This document shows, one piece after another, positions 29,805 to 40,927 of a DNA stretch of 64,000 bases. A program made the translations under genes and the position numbers. The DNA lies in assembly GCA_027493875.1 (NCBI GenBank), contig JAOSJX010000022.1, forward strand, positions 62,001-126,000. Direction: 5' to 3'. Source of the DNA: Deltaproteobacteria bacterium (GTDB lineage Bacteria > Lernaellota > Lernaellaia > JACKCT01). How positions within the stretch are numbered: position 1 is the stretch's first letter; the number at the start of each line of letters is the position of its first letter. The notes beneath the pieces were generated by a model, which saw nothing but the letters and a program-made list of their open reading frames with translations, was not told the DNA's origin and ran no database searches.

Positions 29805-31569
29805 TTAGAGAAACGGCCCCCGGAACCAGAAACCGTCGCCGCCAAAATCGACGTCGATCGGATCGTCGCAACCCGAGCCGTCGCAATCGAAAACCTGCGC
29901 CGACGTGTCCGACGCGTAAAAGAACAGGACGATGTCCGCCGCCAGATCGCCGGTCAGATCGTAGTTCGTGACGAGGCTCGGCGTTTCATCGGTGTCCAAG
30001 GGGACCGAGTAGGCGAGCGTCAGGTCGGAACCGTTGAACACGGACAGCGTATATTCGTACGTCCAGTCCGGATCGAGGTACGTGCCGGCTTTCACGAGCA
30101 CGACGAGATCGTCGTTGCCGTCGCCTCCCAAGTCCATCACCGCGAAAAAGACCTGCCCGCCGTCTCCGAGATCGACGGTCGCCAGGGGTCCGGAGACGTC
30201 GCCGCTTTCGACGTCGGCCAGATAGAGATTCGCCTCGCGGTCGCCAAAGGCGCCGGTTTCCTCCACGAAAACCAATTCCGGTCCCTTGGTTGAAAAGGAG
30301 TAGCTTCGCGAGACGCCGCCCCGGCCGGCGGCGTAAGCGAAGTCGCCGGTCGAACCGGCGGAATTCGAGTAGGTCAATAGATCCTCGTAACCGGCCGGGC
30401 CGTCGAGGATCGTGAAGGCATCGCCCGACGAATCCGCCGACTTCCTAATGAGATTCGGATCGACGATCCCGTCGCCGTCGACGTCGCCCAGGTGCCGGAC
30501 ATAAGCGTAAGCCGGGCTGAACGAGGCGCTGCCGAACTGTTCTTCGAACGCGCCGTCCTGCATTCCGAAAACGTGGAAGGACGCCGTCAGGTTGTAAGGA
30601 TCGCTCTGGTAGTACGTTTTCGCGACCAGGACGTCCGTCAGGCCGTCGCCGTCATAGTCCGCGGCCTGGCCCTCCGAATAGCCGTTGCCCTCGTTCGTCC
30701 CGATGGCGGGACCCGAGCGCAAAAGATCGCCGGTTTCAAGATCGAAGACCCGGAAACGAACAAATTCGGAGCCGCCGGTCTCGTATTCCTCCCAGCCGAC
30801 GATCTCCTGCCCGGCTTTCCCGGAGGTATTGGCTCCCTGAGCGTAGATTTCCGCGGGGTCCGAAACCAGGAGCGGCCAGTAAAAATCAGTGCTCGCGATC
30901 CCCGCCACGGGCCCCGGCGTGAACGTCCCGCCGCCGTAGCGGTACAGCCGCCACCCGAAATACGACGCGCAATCGGCGCACGACGCGATGAATTCGGGAA
31001 GTCCGTCGCGGTCCGCGTCCACGATGAACATTTCCGGAAAAGAGTTGGGATGCGCGGGACTCGTATAGGCCGGCGTGTCGAAATCGCCGTTCATATACAC
31101 ATCGAAGAAAACGTTGTGATCGCCGTCGACGCGCGCCGCGACGATGTCCCACACGCCGTTGCCGTCGAAATCCGCGACGTCGATCGCGGGCCCGCCCTGC
31201 TTGGACGGAAACGCGAGCGACAGAATCAGCTCTTCGTCAAAAGTCCCGGGCTCGACCAGATAGACATCGAGACGGGACGGCGCGAGCACCTCCATGAGCA
31301 GTTCGGCGTCGCCGTCGCCGTCGTAGTCCACCGGAGGAATGAGGTTGTGGACGGGAATCTCATCGTCGTCCGCGTCGTCGTCCGCGTCGTCATCGGCGTC
31401 GTCATCCCCATCGTCATCGGCGTCGTCATTCGGAGTCGTCGTCCGCGTCGTCGTCCGTGGCGACGTCGTCATCGTCATCGTCGTCGTCACCGCAGCCGCA
31501 GCCGACGGCCGCGGAGGCCGAAGCTAGGAGCAGGACGAGCAGAAAGGAGAGCGGCGCGCGCGTTTTCAT
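29805..31569 (-). CDS. Poly-Asp lipoprotein with FG-GAP/VCBS-type beta-propeller repeats (frame-broken)
   Basis: This about 587-residue protein starts at ATG 31569 with a signal ending SAAVG-C and CGCGDDDDDDDD. A shift near 31435 inside the Asp tract is needed to join the linker to the main frame. The body has FG-GAP-like repeats with Ca-binding loops: DYDGDGDAELLMEV, DFDGNGVWDIVAARV, DADRDGLPEFIAS, DYDGDGLTDVLVAK, DVDGDGIVDPN, DLGGDGNDDLVVLV. This implies a calcium-stabilised seven-bladed propeller on the outer surface, a common adhesion or binding scaffold. The last strand reads FWFRGPFL. Confidence 0.85.
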
Positions 31570-31638
31570 GGCGAAGTCCTCCGATACCGATAATCCGAAT
31601 ATTGTCGGGACCGGCGCCGCGCGGAGTCAACGCGGGGG

Positions 31639-32663
<1,025 letters not shown>

Positions 32664-32768
32664 CATTTTCTCCATGCGCGAACTTTTCACGACCGCGCGG
32701 CCCCGCATTATCAGATTTCGCGAGCGGTTAAAAGGTCGGCTCGGCGATCGCGCAAAGGTGGGGACGGA

Positions 32769-32850
32769 ACGCCCGAAGGGCGTGACAAGCAATAGCCGGG
32801 CGCGTAAGCGCCTGGGATCGGATCAAACGACAAGTCAGCCCCGAAGGGGC
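32769..32850. repeat. Cluster of three short GC-rich hairpins (REP-like)
   Basis: ACGCCC-GAA-GGGCGT, GGGCGC-GTAA-GCGCCT and GCCCC-GAA-GGGGC follow one another between asd and pssA. Several GAA- or GTAA-looped palindromes in a row are typical of REP-type intergenic elements. The 296-nt gap contains no gene. Confidence 0.65.
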
Positions 32851-32959
32851 CGGCACCGGATCGCCGCCGAGCGGACAAAACGGTTCGACGGTGTGTCGTT
32901 GCACTATTTATACAAAGGTCTGGGAGCCGCCGGTCGATACGGGCGGTGAAACTTTCCGC

Positions 32960-33815
32960 TCAATTCGGCGCGGCGGTGTTTTCGGTATCGGCCGCCGTTT
33001 CGTTTTCTCCGCGTTTGCGTCGGCGATACCAGACGACGGGACCGGAAACGACGTAGGCGAAGATGAGCAGGAAAAGCGTCACCTCCGGTTCCTGAAAGAC
33101 GACGACGAGCGCCACGACCGTGCTGAGCAGCGTCCCGAATTTGTGCCGCCGGAACAGGTCGATGTCCTTGAAGCCGTAGTACGGCAGCGAACTCACCATC
33201 AGCGCCGCGATCGCCAGCGTCACGAGCAGCAGCAGGTTCGGCGTCGAGGACTGCACGCCCTTCTCCACCACCAGGTCGATGTGGTTCGTGAAGATCACCG
33301 TGAAAATCATCGCGCTCGCCGCCGCGGGAATCGGCAGCCCCTCGAAAAACCGCTTGGCGCTCGTCGGGCGGACGTTGTACCGCGCGAGGCGCAGCGCGCC
33401 GCACACGACGTAGAGAAACGCCACGGTCCAGCCGATGCGCGGGCGGAAGCTCGACGCCAGGGCGTAGTTGTACATGATGAGCTCCGGGCGCGACACCGAA
33501 GGTGACGAGGTCCGACAGCGAGTCGTACTGCGCGCCGAAGGCCGACGTGGTCTTCGTCAGCCGCGCGATCTTGCCGTCCATCGCGTCGAAGAACGTCGCG
33601 AAGAACACCGCCCACCCCGCGTAGATGAACCGGCCGCGGAAGGATTCGGTGATCGCGTAAAACCCCAGCAGCAGCGACACCGACGTCACGAGGTTCGGGA
33701 ACAGATAGATCCGCCGCTGCGGCGTTTCGCCCTCTTCGTCGCGGGGACGACGGCGCCGGCGCGTCCGGCGCAGCAGGCGCTCGCGCCTGGTCAGTTCTTG
33801 TTCGTCGGTGGACAT
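32960..33815 (-). CDS. pssA: CDP-diacylglycerol-serine O-phosphatidyltransferase (frame-broken)
   Basis: This about 284-residue membrane protein starts at ATG 33815. After a basic N-terminus (LLRRTRRRRRP) it reads FPNLVTSVSLLLGFYAI, then the CDP-alcohol phosphatidyltransferase motif DAMDGKIARLTKT-SAFGAQYDSLSD (D-G-x2-A-R-x8-G-x3-D-x3-D), then six or more hydrophobic segments. An extra C near 33495 breaks the frame after TFGVAP. It makes phosphatidylserine, the precursor of phosphatidylethanolamine. No psd gene is in view. It lies 13 nt after the DUF465 gene. Confidence 0.93.
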
Positions 33816-33828
33816 GGCCGTTTTCCGT

Positions 33829-34061
33829 TTACGCGGTGGCTTCGCCGCCGAGCCGATACGTTTCCAGAATCCGCTCGATGGCGTCGCGTCCCGCGAGTTT
33901 TTCTTTTTCATGCGCCGGATTTCCATTTCCTCCGCGGCGGAAAGCCCCCGGCGTCTCGACAAATCCGCCACGCGGCGGTCCAGTTCCCGATGGCGCTCGA
34001 CGATCCGCGCGAGCCGTCCGTCTTGCGCGGCCAGCCGGTCAATCATGTCGCGTTCGGTCAT
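33829..34061 (-). CDS. DUF465 (YdcH-like) small coiled-coil protein (frame-broken)
   Basis: This about 77-residue protein starts at ATG 34061, overlapping the tsaB stop as ATGA. It is a charged helical hairpin: RIVERHRELDRRVADL, LSAAEEMEIRRMKKKK, LAGRDAIERILETYRL. A missing A in the Lys codons near 33910 breaks the frame; the corrected stop is at 33829. The DUF465 pattern (L-x2-H-x2-LD and E-x4-LKK-x2) fits. Function is unknown. It is placed between tsaB and pssA in the operon. Confidence 0.75.
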
Positions 34062-34759
34062 GCGTTCCTTTCCCCGGCGGCGCGGGGAGGCGCAAAAATC
34101 TCCCCCGTCGCTTGGAGATACACCGGGCGCACGGGTTCGTCCGCGCCGGCGTTTTCAAACTGGTTTTGCGCCAAGATTCCCAAGACCTGGGGACGATGGT
34201 AGCACAGCCCCGGCGGCGGAAAAAGCGCCCGATCGCCGAAAATGTGAGCAAGTTCGCTCCGGTACGTGTCCGCCGGGTCTCCCACAAGAAGCGTCGGGGC
34301 CGAAATCCGGATCGAGAGTTCATCGAGGGTAAGACACTCGGGCGCGCCTCGCGGTTCAACGTTTCCGCCTTCCCCGAGGCCGAACGACTGCGCGTAGAAC
34401 CGCCCGCGCCGCGCGTCGATGAGCGCGGTGACGGACGCGCCCGGCGTCAGGAACGGATAGGCCACCGCCGCGAGCGACGGAACTCCAACGCACGGCTTGC
34501 CCGCCGCCCGCGCCAGCCCCAGCGCCGCCGCCATGCCCATGCGCAACCCGGTGAACGAGCCGGGCCCCGCCGCGCATCCGACCAGATCGAGATCCGCGGC
34601 GCGGACGCCCGCCCGCTCCATGATCCAGGCGATCGCCGGCACAAGCTCCACCGAATGCCGCGACGGCAGCCGGAACGTCGCCTCCGCGACGAGCGCGCCG
34701 TCACGCACGAGCGCCGCGCCGCCGGTGTCCGTGGCGGTATCGACGGCCAGAACGAGCAT
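34058..34759 (-). CDS. tsaB: tRNA threonylcarbamoyladenosine biosynthesis protein TsaB
   Basis: This 233-residue protein starts MLVLAVDTATDTGGAALVRDG and contains the RHSVELVPAI and GCAAGPGSFTGLRMGMAAALGLA motifs of TsaB. TsaB is the inactive TsaD homologue that scaffolds TsaD-TsaE for t6A37 tRNA modification. It is intact. It begins 2 nt after the rseP stop and overlaps the next gene by 4 nt, so it is tightly coupled within the operon. Confidence 0.94.
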   Translation of the reverse strand: MLVLAVDTATDTGGAALVRDGALVAEATFRLPSRHSVELVPAIAWIMERAGVRAADLDLVGCAAGPGSFTGLRMGMAAALGLARAAGKPCVGVPSLAAVAYPFLTPGASVTALIDARRGRFYAQSFGLGEGGNVEPRGAPECLTLDELSIRISAPTLLVGDPADTYRSELAHIFGDRALFPPPGLCYHRPQVLGILAQNQFENAGADEPVRPVYLQATGEIFAPPRAAGERNA

Positions 34760-34761
34760 GG

Positions 34762-36454
34762 TCAGTCGAGAATGCCGAACAGCGTGGTGATGCCGGGAAA
34801 GACGCGCGCGATGTCGTTGTACACCGCCGCCACCATCAGGCAGCCGACGAGAAACAGGCCCACGTTCGTCGCGATCTTGAGCCCGAGTTCCGGCACCGGC
34901 CGGCGGATAACGCCCTCGATCGCGAACAGCAGCAGGTGGCCGCCGTCGAGCACCGGAATGGGCAATAGGTTGAGAATGGCGAGGTTGAGGCTGATGATCG
35001 CGACGAACATCATGAACGAGTAAGCCCCACCCTCCGCGCTCTTTCCCGCGAGGTCCGCGATCATGATCGGCCCGCCAAGGGATTTCACCGAGACGTCGCC
35101 GGAGACCATGTAATAAAAGCCCTGGAGCGTCAGCACGACCCAGCGGCCCGTCAACTCGAGGCCGCGCTGGATGGCGACGAGCGGATTCATGTGCTTCTCG
35201 TCGCGGATTTCCGGCGCCGAATAGCTGATCCACGGATACAGGCCGATGCGCCCGTACTTGATGCGCTCACCCATCACGTCGGTTTCCTCGATCAGTTCCG
35301 GCGTCACCGTCAGATCGACGGTCTCCCCGCCGCGGCGCACGGTCACCGCCACCGCTTCGCCGGGCGCATCGCGGACGATCGCCGTAAACTCGTCCCAACT
35401 CGCAACGGCCTTCCCGTTCGCCGAAACGATCCGGTCCCCCGCAACCATGCCGGCCAGCGCGGCGGGGCTATCCGGCACCGTCTCCAAAACGTAAAGATCG
35501 GCGCGCTCGAATCCGGAGCGACTCCGGCGTCGGCCTCTCATCCGTCAGGGCGATCGTCGCTTCAAAGGTTTCCGGGTTGCGTTCCTCCGCCCGGCGCGAC
35601 AGGCCTCCGCGCTCCACCATAATGATGGTGTGGCCGTCCGCGCGCGCGAGCTTGCGTTCGAAGTCGGCGAAATCGCGCACCGGCTCGCCGTCGATGCCGC
35701 TGATCAGGTCGCCGGTTTTGAATCCCGCCGCGGCCGCCGGCGTCCCCGGTCCCGTCACGCCGATGATCGGAAGAAACCCGTCGGGGCTGATGCCGATGAG
35801 CCCCGCGTCCACTTCAAACTGAAAGATGTTCTTCTGCCGCCCCAGGCGCGGCGTCACCGGAAGCTGCAGGCGCTCGTCGCCGCGCTCGACCGTGAGCACC
35901 AACCGGCGTTCCGGATTTTTACGGACGGTCTCCGACAGCTCGTCCCAGCGCCAAATCTCTTTCCCGTCCACCGAGACGACGCGGTCGCCCGCCCGCAGGC
36001 CCGCTTCGTCCGCCACCCCGCCGCGGTCCACGTGGCCGATGAGCGACGTCGTCTGCGGATAGCCGACGAAAAAAATCGCCGAAAAGATGACGAACGTCAG
36101 CACCACGTTCATCAGCGGACCCGCCGCCACGATCGCCGAGCGCGCCCAAAGCGGTTTGTGCGCGAACGACAGCGGACGCAGTTCCTCGGGCACCTGGTCC
36201 TTCGCGTCCGGCTGCAGGTCGACCTGGCCGATCATCTTGACGTAGCCGCCCAGCGGAATCGCCGACAGGCGCCACTCGGTGCGCCCGCGCTTCCACTTGA
36301 GCAGCGGCTTGCCGAAAAAGAGGGAAAACGCCTCGACGCCCACGCCGCAAAGGCGGGCGACGATGAAGTGGCCCCACTCGTGGACGATCACCACGATGGA
36401 AATGAGAATCATGAAGTAGAACGCCTTCTGGAAGAAGGCGAGAAGCTCAGGCAT
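34762..36454 (-). CDS. rseP: RIP metalloprotease RseP with three PDZ-like domains (frame-broken)
   Basis: This about 563-residue membrane protease has the zinc motif VHEWGHF (His25, Glu26, His29) in the first helix, GGYVKMIG after it, and the second catalytic motif IPVLDGGHLL near residue 503. Between the helices lie three PDZ-like repeats, each with a G-L/F-x3-D core: AGLRAGDRVVSVDGKEI, AGFKTGDLISGIDGEPV and AGMVAGDRIVSANGKAV. E. coli RseP has two. A break near 35520 falls before the third. Site-2 proteolysis of anti-sigma factors or signal peptides is expected. It overlaps dxr by 8 nt. Confidence 0.93.
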
Positions 36455-37619
36455 CGGCGTCTCCGTCGGCCAATTGTTGCGCGTACGTCATCGCCGCGCG
36501 GCGGGCACCGGCGTCGGCCTCCATCACGTCGGACAGGCCGGACACCTCGCGTCCGGACGCGGTTTCCAGCGTCCGGGCCGCCACGCGGGCGATGTCCAGG
36601 AACGCGATGCGGCCGTCAAGAAAAGCGTCCACGGCCACCTCGTTGGCCGCGTTCAGAACCGCCGGCGCATCCGGCGCGCCCCGCAATGCCTGGTACGCAA
36701 GATTTAAGCAAGGAAACGCCTCCGCGTCTACGGCATCGAAGTGCAGCCGGCCGACCTTCGTCAGATCGAGCCGGGGCATCACGTCCGTCAAGCGCTCCGG
36801 ATACGACAACGCGTATCCGATCGGCCCGCGCATGTCCGGCATCCCGAGTTGCGCGATCACCTGCCCGTCCCGAAACTCCACCATCGAATGAACGATCGAC
36901 TCGGGATGGATGACGACGTCGATGCGTTCCGGGGCGGCGTCGAACAGCCAGCGCGCCTCGATCACCTCGAGCCCCTTGTTCATCAGCGTGGCCGAGTCGA
37001 TGGTAATTTTCGGTCCCATTTTCCACGTCGGATGCGCGAGCGCTTCGTCCCGGGTCACCGATTTCAAACTCGCGGCGCTCCGCCCGCGGAAGGGCCCGCC
37101 GGACGCCGTCAGGATGATGCGCCGGATCTCGTCGCGGTTGTGCCCGACGAGGCTTTGAAAAATCGCCGAGTGCTCCGAATCGACCGGCATCAGCGTCACG
37201 CCGCGCCGCCGCGCGAGATCGAGAATCAGCCGCCCGCTCATGACGAGCGTTTCCTTGTTGGCGAGCGCGACGGGCCGGCCCGCGTCCACCGCCGCCCACG
37301 TCGCCGGCAGCCCCGCCGCGCCGACCACGGCGGCGAAGACGAGATCGGCGCCGTCCGTCGTGGCGACCTCCACCATGCCGCCCTCGCCCGTCACGACGCG
37401 GACGCCGTCGCCCACGGCGTCGCGCAGCCGGTCCGCGTCGTCCTCGCCCGCCACGGAGACGATCCTCGGCGCAAATTCACGCATCTGTTCCGCCAGCGTT
37501 TCGACGCGCTTGCCCGCGGCGAGCCCGACGATCCGGTAACGGTCCGGATGCGCGCGCACGATGTTGAGCACGTTCACGCCGATCGAGCCGGTCGACCCGA
37601 GCAACACGATCGACTTCAA
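36447..37619 (-). CDS. dxr: 1-deoxy-D-xylulose 5-phosphate reductoisomerase
   Basis: This intact 390-residue protein has LLGSTGSIGVNVLNIV (NADPH site), ALANKETLVMSG, the metal/substrate motif MPVDSEHSAIFQ, TASGGPFRG, HPTWKMGPKITIDSATLMNKGLEVIEA and HPESIVHSMVEF. It makes MEP in isoprenoid synthesis, feeding the UppS product encoded upstream. It lies in the classical uppS-cdsA-dxr-rseP order. Confidence 0.98.
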   Translation of the reverse strand: MKSIVLLGSTGSIGVNVLNIVRAHPDRYRIVGLAAGKRVETLAEQMREFAPRIVSVAGEDDADRLRDAVGDGVRVVTGEGGMVEVATTDGADLVFAAVVGAAGLPATWAAVDAGRPVALANKETLVMSGRLILDLARRRGVTLMPVDSEHSAIFQSLVGHNRDEIRRIILTASGGPFRGRSAASLKSVTRDEALAHPTWKMGPKITIDSATLMNKGLEVIEARWLFDAAPERIDVVIHPESIVHSMVEFRDGQVIAQLGMPDMRGPIGYALSYPERLTDVMPRLDLTKVGRLHFDAVDAEAFPCLNLAYQALRGAPDAPAVLNAANEVAVDAFLDGRIAFLDIARVAARTLETASGREVSGLSDVMEADAGARRAAMTYAQQLADGDADA

Positions 37620-37712
37620 CGTACGCCCCGAAAGGAAGGCGAAAAATCAGAGAGATGCCACGACACGGAGAATACTAAAGCTGGATATTCTCTACCGCGC
37701 CGTTTCCGAAAT

Positions 37713-37740
37713 TCATCCCTCATCCTTCATCCCTCATCCC
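37713..37740. repeat. Heptamer array 7 (TCATCCC, single arm)
   Basis: Four tandem heptamers TCATCCC, TCATCCT, TCATCCC, TCATCCC end 4 nt before the cdsA stop codon, in the cdsA-dxr gap. The word is different from the arrays near 5 and 8 kb, but the period is the same. Confidence 0.82.
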
Positions 37741-37743
37741 TGC

Positions 37744-38568
37744 TTATCCAACCCGCAGCGGTCCGACCAGCAACGCATAAAAATACATGATCGGCGCGGT
37801 GAAGAGGATGGAATCGATGCGGTCGAGGGCGCCGCCGTGGCCGGGGAGGAAGAAACCGGAATCTTTAACACCCGCGGAGCGTTTCATCGCGGATTCGATG
37901 AGATCGCCGATGGGCGTCGCCACCGCGAACAGGCCGCCGAGGATGAGGCCGTCTCGCAGAAGCCATACGGGCGATGCCGCCGCGATGACAAGGCCCGCGA
38001 GGACGGACGACGCCGCCCCGCCGAACGCGCCTTCCCACGTTTTGCCCGCGCTGACGGCCGGCCAGAGTTTTGTTTTGCCGTAACGGCTGCCGACGAAAAA
38101 CGCCCCCGCGTCGTTGGCCCACGTCAGCGCGAAATGCGCGATGACCAATTTTGTCCCGCCGAGCCCCGGCTCCATCCGGCGCATCGCCACCACGAGTCCG
38201 GCGAACGCGCCGGTGTAGATCGCGCCCGTGATGATCGTCGCCGCGCGCGGAAACGCGGCGTTGAAATCCTTCGTAAACAGCATCGCCGCGGTCACCGTGA
38301 TGAACACCGCGGAGAGGCCCAGAAACAGCGCGTCTCCCTCGCCGGTCTGCGCGAGCACGCACAGCACGACACTGGCGCCGACGGTCAGCACGATCTCCGC
38401 GTGATCCTCCGGCCGGAAGACAAGGCGCGAAAACTCGAACGAACCCGCCAAGCCGCCGATCAGAAGGACCACGGCAAGAAGCACCGCCGGCGGCGCGAAG
38501 CCGAGCAGCCAGATCGCGGCGGGCAACAGCAGGAAACCGGCGATGATCTTCTTTTTCGCTTCCGACAT
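37744..38568 (-). CDS. cdsA: Phosphatidate cytidylyltransferase
   Basis: This 274-residue polytopic protein starts at ATG 38568 behind GGAGG. The C-terminal signature SAMKRSAGVKDSGFFLPGHGGALDRIDS is the CdsA pattern, with the KD, HGG and DR metal/substrate residues. It makes CDP-diacylglycerol from phosphatidate (the PlsC product) and supplies PssA in the same cluster. It is intact. Confidence 0.97.
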   Translation of the reverse strand: MSEAKKKIIAGFLLLPAAIWLLGFAPPAVLLAVVLLIGGLAGSFEFSRLVFRPEDHAEIVLTVGASVVLCVLAQTGEGDALFLGLSAVFITVTAAMLFTKDFNAAFPRAATIITGAIYTGAFAGLVVAMRRMEPGLGGTKLVIAHFALTWANDAGAFFVGSRYGKTKLWPAVSAGKTWEGAFGGAASSVLAGLVIAAASPVWLLRDGLILGGLFAVATPIGDLIESAMKRSAGVKDSGFFLPGHGGALDRIDSILFTAPIMYFYALLVGPLRVG

Positions 38569-38643
38569 GACCGCCTCCGCCCCTACCAACGGACTCCGGA
38601 ATTCTGTTCGTGTTCCGCTCTCGTTCCGTTACTCACCTTTGCG

Positions 38644-38713
38644 TCCTTTGTCCTTCGTCCTTTGTCCTTCGTCCTTCGTCCTTCGTCCCTTATCCGTCAT
38701 CCCTCATCCTTCA
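38644..38713. repeat. Heptamer array 8 (ten units, overlaps uppS 3' end)
   Basis: Ten consecutive heptamers run in register: TCCTTTG and TCCTTCG alternate, then TCCCTTA, TCCGTCA, TCCCTCA, TCCTTCA. The right end lies inside uppS and encodes its last residues (MKDEG and stop). It is the longest array in the window. Confidence 0.88.
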
Positions 38714-39464
38714 TCCCTTTTTTGATCTGCTCGCCCGTCAAACCGAACCGGCGCTCGCGCCCGGCGAAATCCAGAATCGCCGCGTGCAGATCCTTTTTCG
38801 AAAAATCCGGCCAGAGCGTCGGCGTCACGTGAATTTCCGTGTAAGCGAGTTGCCACAACAGAAAATTGGAGATGCGGAACTCGCCGCTCGTGCGGATCAG
38901 CAGATCCGGATCGGGCATGTCCGCGGTCCACAGCGCCCGGTCAATCGTTTGCTCGTCGATCGCGTCCGCGTCCAGGCTTTCGGCCTTCACCCGCCGCGCG
39001 AGATCGCGCACCGCGGTCAGGATCTCGTCGCGCGATCCGTAAGACAACGCGATGGTCAGCACCATGTCGCGGCACGCCGCCGTCTCCCGCAGCGTGTAGT
39101 CGATCGCGTCGCGCACGTCCTTCGGGATCAGCTCGACGCGCCCGATGACGTTCAGGCGCACGCCGTTGTCCCGAAGTTCCTTCAATTCGGTCTGGACGTA
39201 GCTCTTCAGCAGCCGCCACAGGCCGGCCACCTCCGTCGGGGGCCGTTTCCAGTTTTCCATGGAGAACGCGTAAAGCGTCAGGTGGGATATATTCAACCGG
39301 CGGCACTCGCGAACCGCTTCCCGGACGGCATTGATCCCGTGCCGATGGCCGAAAAGCCTGTTTCGCCGGCGCTCCGCCGCCCAGCGGCCGTTGCCGTCCA
39401 TGATGATCGCAATGTGCCGCGGAAAGCGCTCCCGCGGCAGCGTGTCGATGTTGCCGGCGTTCAT
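38697..39464 (-). CDS. uppS: Isoprenyl transferase (undecaprenyl diphosphate synthase)
   Basis: This 255-residue cis-prenyltransferase starts at ATG 39464. It has HIAIIMDGNGRWA with catalytic Asp23, GHRHGINAVREAV, LTLYAFSMENWKRP, and the late DLLIRTSGEFRISNFLLWQLAYTEIHV with the FPP/Mg-binding Arg and Glu residues. It makes the C55 lipid carrier for wall and glycan synthesis. The open frame extends far upstream through the frr region, but that part is a shadow. Its last codons lie in a heptamer array. Confidence 0.97.
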   Translation of the reverse strand: MNAGNIDTLPRERFPRHIAIIMDGNGRWAAERRRNRLFGHRHGINAVREAVRECRRLNISHLTLYAFSMENWKRPPTEVAGLWRLLKSYVQTELKELRDNGVRLNVIGRVELIPKDVRDAIDYTLRETAACRDMVLTIALSYGSRDEILTAVRDLARRVKAESLDADAIDEQTIDRALWTADMPDPDLLIRTSGEFRISNFLLWQLAYTEIHVTPTLWPDFSKKDLHAAILDFAGRERRFGLTGEQIKKGMKDEG

Positions 39465-39478
39465 CGGGTGTTTTCCGG

Positions 39479-39580
39479 TTGACAGTTGACAGTTAACGGT
39501 TGACGGCAAGGTGCGCGGCGGGTTTCCGTTCGCCGCGGTCGGGAAACCATTCGACTGTGAACTGTTGACTGTCGACTGTC
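39479..39580. repeat. Heptamer-array element 9 (TTGACAG arms)
   Basis: Left arm: TTGACAG twice, TTAACGG, TTGACGG (39479-39506). Right arm: GACTGTG, AACTGTT, GACTGTC twice (39553-39580), the inverted complement. The core holds GC-rich inverted repeats (GGCGGGTTTCC and a GGTCGGGAAACC mirror). It lies in the uppS-frr gap. It has the same architecture as elements 1, 2, 4 and 5 with an unrelated word. Confidence 0.88.
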
Positions 39581-39643
39581 GAGTCACAACGGAAACGAGA
39601 CGCCGGCCGGCTTCGCGGAGGGCACGCCGTCGCGCGCACCGCG

Positions 39644-40201
39644 TTAGATCTCCATCACTTCCTTTTCCTTGCGGGCGGACATTTCGTCCACTTTCTTGAT
39701 GTATTCGTCGTGGATTTTCTGGATCTGGTCGGACGCCCGGCGCGCATCGTCCTCGGAGATTTCCTTTTCCTTCTCCAGCTCCTTCACCGTTTCCAGCGCG
39801 TCGCGGCGCTTCATGCGCACGGACACGCGCGCCTCTTCCGCCATCTTTTTGATCTGCTTGACGATGTCCTTGCGCCGGTCCTCGGTCAGCGGCGGGAACG
39901 CGATCCGCACCAACTTCCCGTCGTTCGCCGGGTTCAGATCCAGCCCCGATTTTTGAATCGCCTTCTCGATCGCGCCCACCTGGCTTTGGTCCCACGGCAC
40001 AATCACGATCAGCCGGTGCTCCGGCACGCTCACCGTCGCCATCTGGTTGATCGGCGTCGGCTGCCCGTAGTAGTCCACGCGGACGGAGTCGAGCAGCGCG
40101 GGATTCGCGCGCCCCGTGCGCGTCTTGGAGAGGTCGCGGCCGAACGCCTCGACCGATTTGTCGAGCTCCGACTTCAGATCGTCGTACACCTCATTAATCA
40201 T
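39644..40201 (-). CDS. frr: Ribosome recycling factor
   Basis: This intact 185-residue protein shows [19 protein letters not shown], the beta-hinge [33 protein letters not shown] and the long C-terminal coiled coil ending KEKEVMEI. It splits post-termination ribosomes together with EF-G. It overlaps the pyrH stop by 8 nt. Confidence 0.98.
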   Translation of the reverse strand: MINEVYDDLKSELDKSVEAFGRDLSKTRTGRANPALLDSVRVDYYGQPTPINQMATVSVPEHRLIVIVPWDQSQVGAIEKAIQKSGLDLNPANDGKLVRIAFPPLTEDRRKDIVKQIKKMAEEARVSVRMKRRDALETVKELEKEKEISEDDARRASDQIQKIHDEYIKKVDEMSARKEKEVMEI

Positions 40202-40923
40202 GATCTCCCCCGATAATCGTTCCGATCCGTTCGCCCGCCAGCGCCTTCGTAATGTTGCCCGGAGCGGCCATGTTGAACACGACGATGGGCATCCGGTTGT
40301 CGCGGCACAAGGATATCGCCGTGGCGTCCATGACGTCCAGGTGTTTCTCCAACACGTCTTGAAAGGTCAGCGTCTCGAAGAACTTCGCGTTCGCGTTCTT
40401 GACGGGGTCGGCGTCGTACACGCCGTCCACCTTCGTCGCCTTGAAAAGTCCCCGCGCGCCGATCTCCGCCGCCCGCAGCGCCGCGGCCCGTGTCCGTCGT
40501 AAAGAACGGCGAACCCGTGCCCGCCGCGAGAAGAACGACGATGCCGCGCGAGAGATGATGGATCGCCCGCAGCCGGATGTACGGCTCGGCCACCTGCTTC
40601 ATTTCGATGGCGGACATCACCCGGTTCGCCACCCCGCGCCGGCGCAGCGCGTCCGACAGCGCCAGGCAGTTCATCACGGTGCCGAGCATGCCCATCGTGT
40701 CCGCCGCCGCCCGGTCCATGCCCCGGGCCGCTCCGGCCAATCCGCGGAAAATGTTGCCGCCGCCGATGACCACGGCGATCTGCGCGCCTTGCGCGTGCAC
40801 GTCCGCGATCTCCCGCGCCACGCGGTCCACCACCTCCGGATCGAGCCCATAGGAATTCTTGCCCATGAGCGCCTCGCCGGAGAGCTTCAGCAGAACGCGG
40901 CGGGAAGGAGCCGGGTCGTCCAT
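40194..40923 (-). CDS. pyrH: Uridylate kinase (frame-broken)
   Basis: The N-terminal frame has [41 protein letters not shown] and the FFTTDT region. After a one-base shift near 40490 the true frame resumes [22 protein letters not shown] and ends [26 protein letters not shown] kinase phosphorylates UMP to UDP. Its length (about 242 residues) is normal once corrected. It lies 4 nt after tsf. Confidence 0.96.
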
Positions 40924-40927
40924 GCGC

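Noticed and set aside
38644..38713. Heptamer arrays as CRISPR arrays
   Set aside because: Units are 7 nt and directly abutting, with no spacers and no cas genes in the window.
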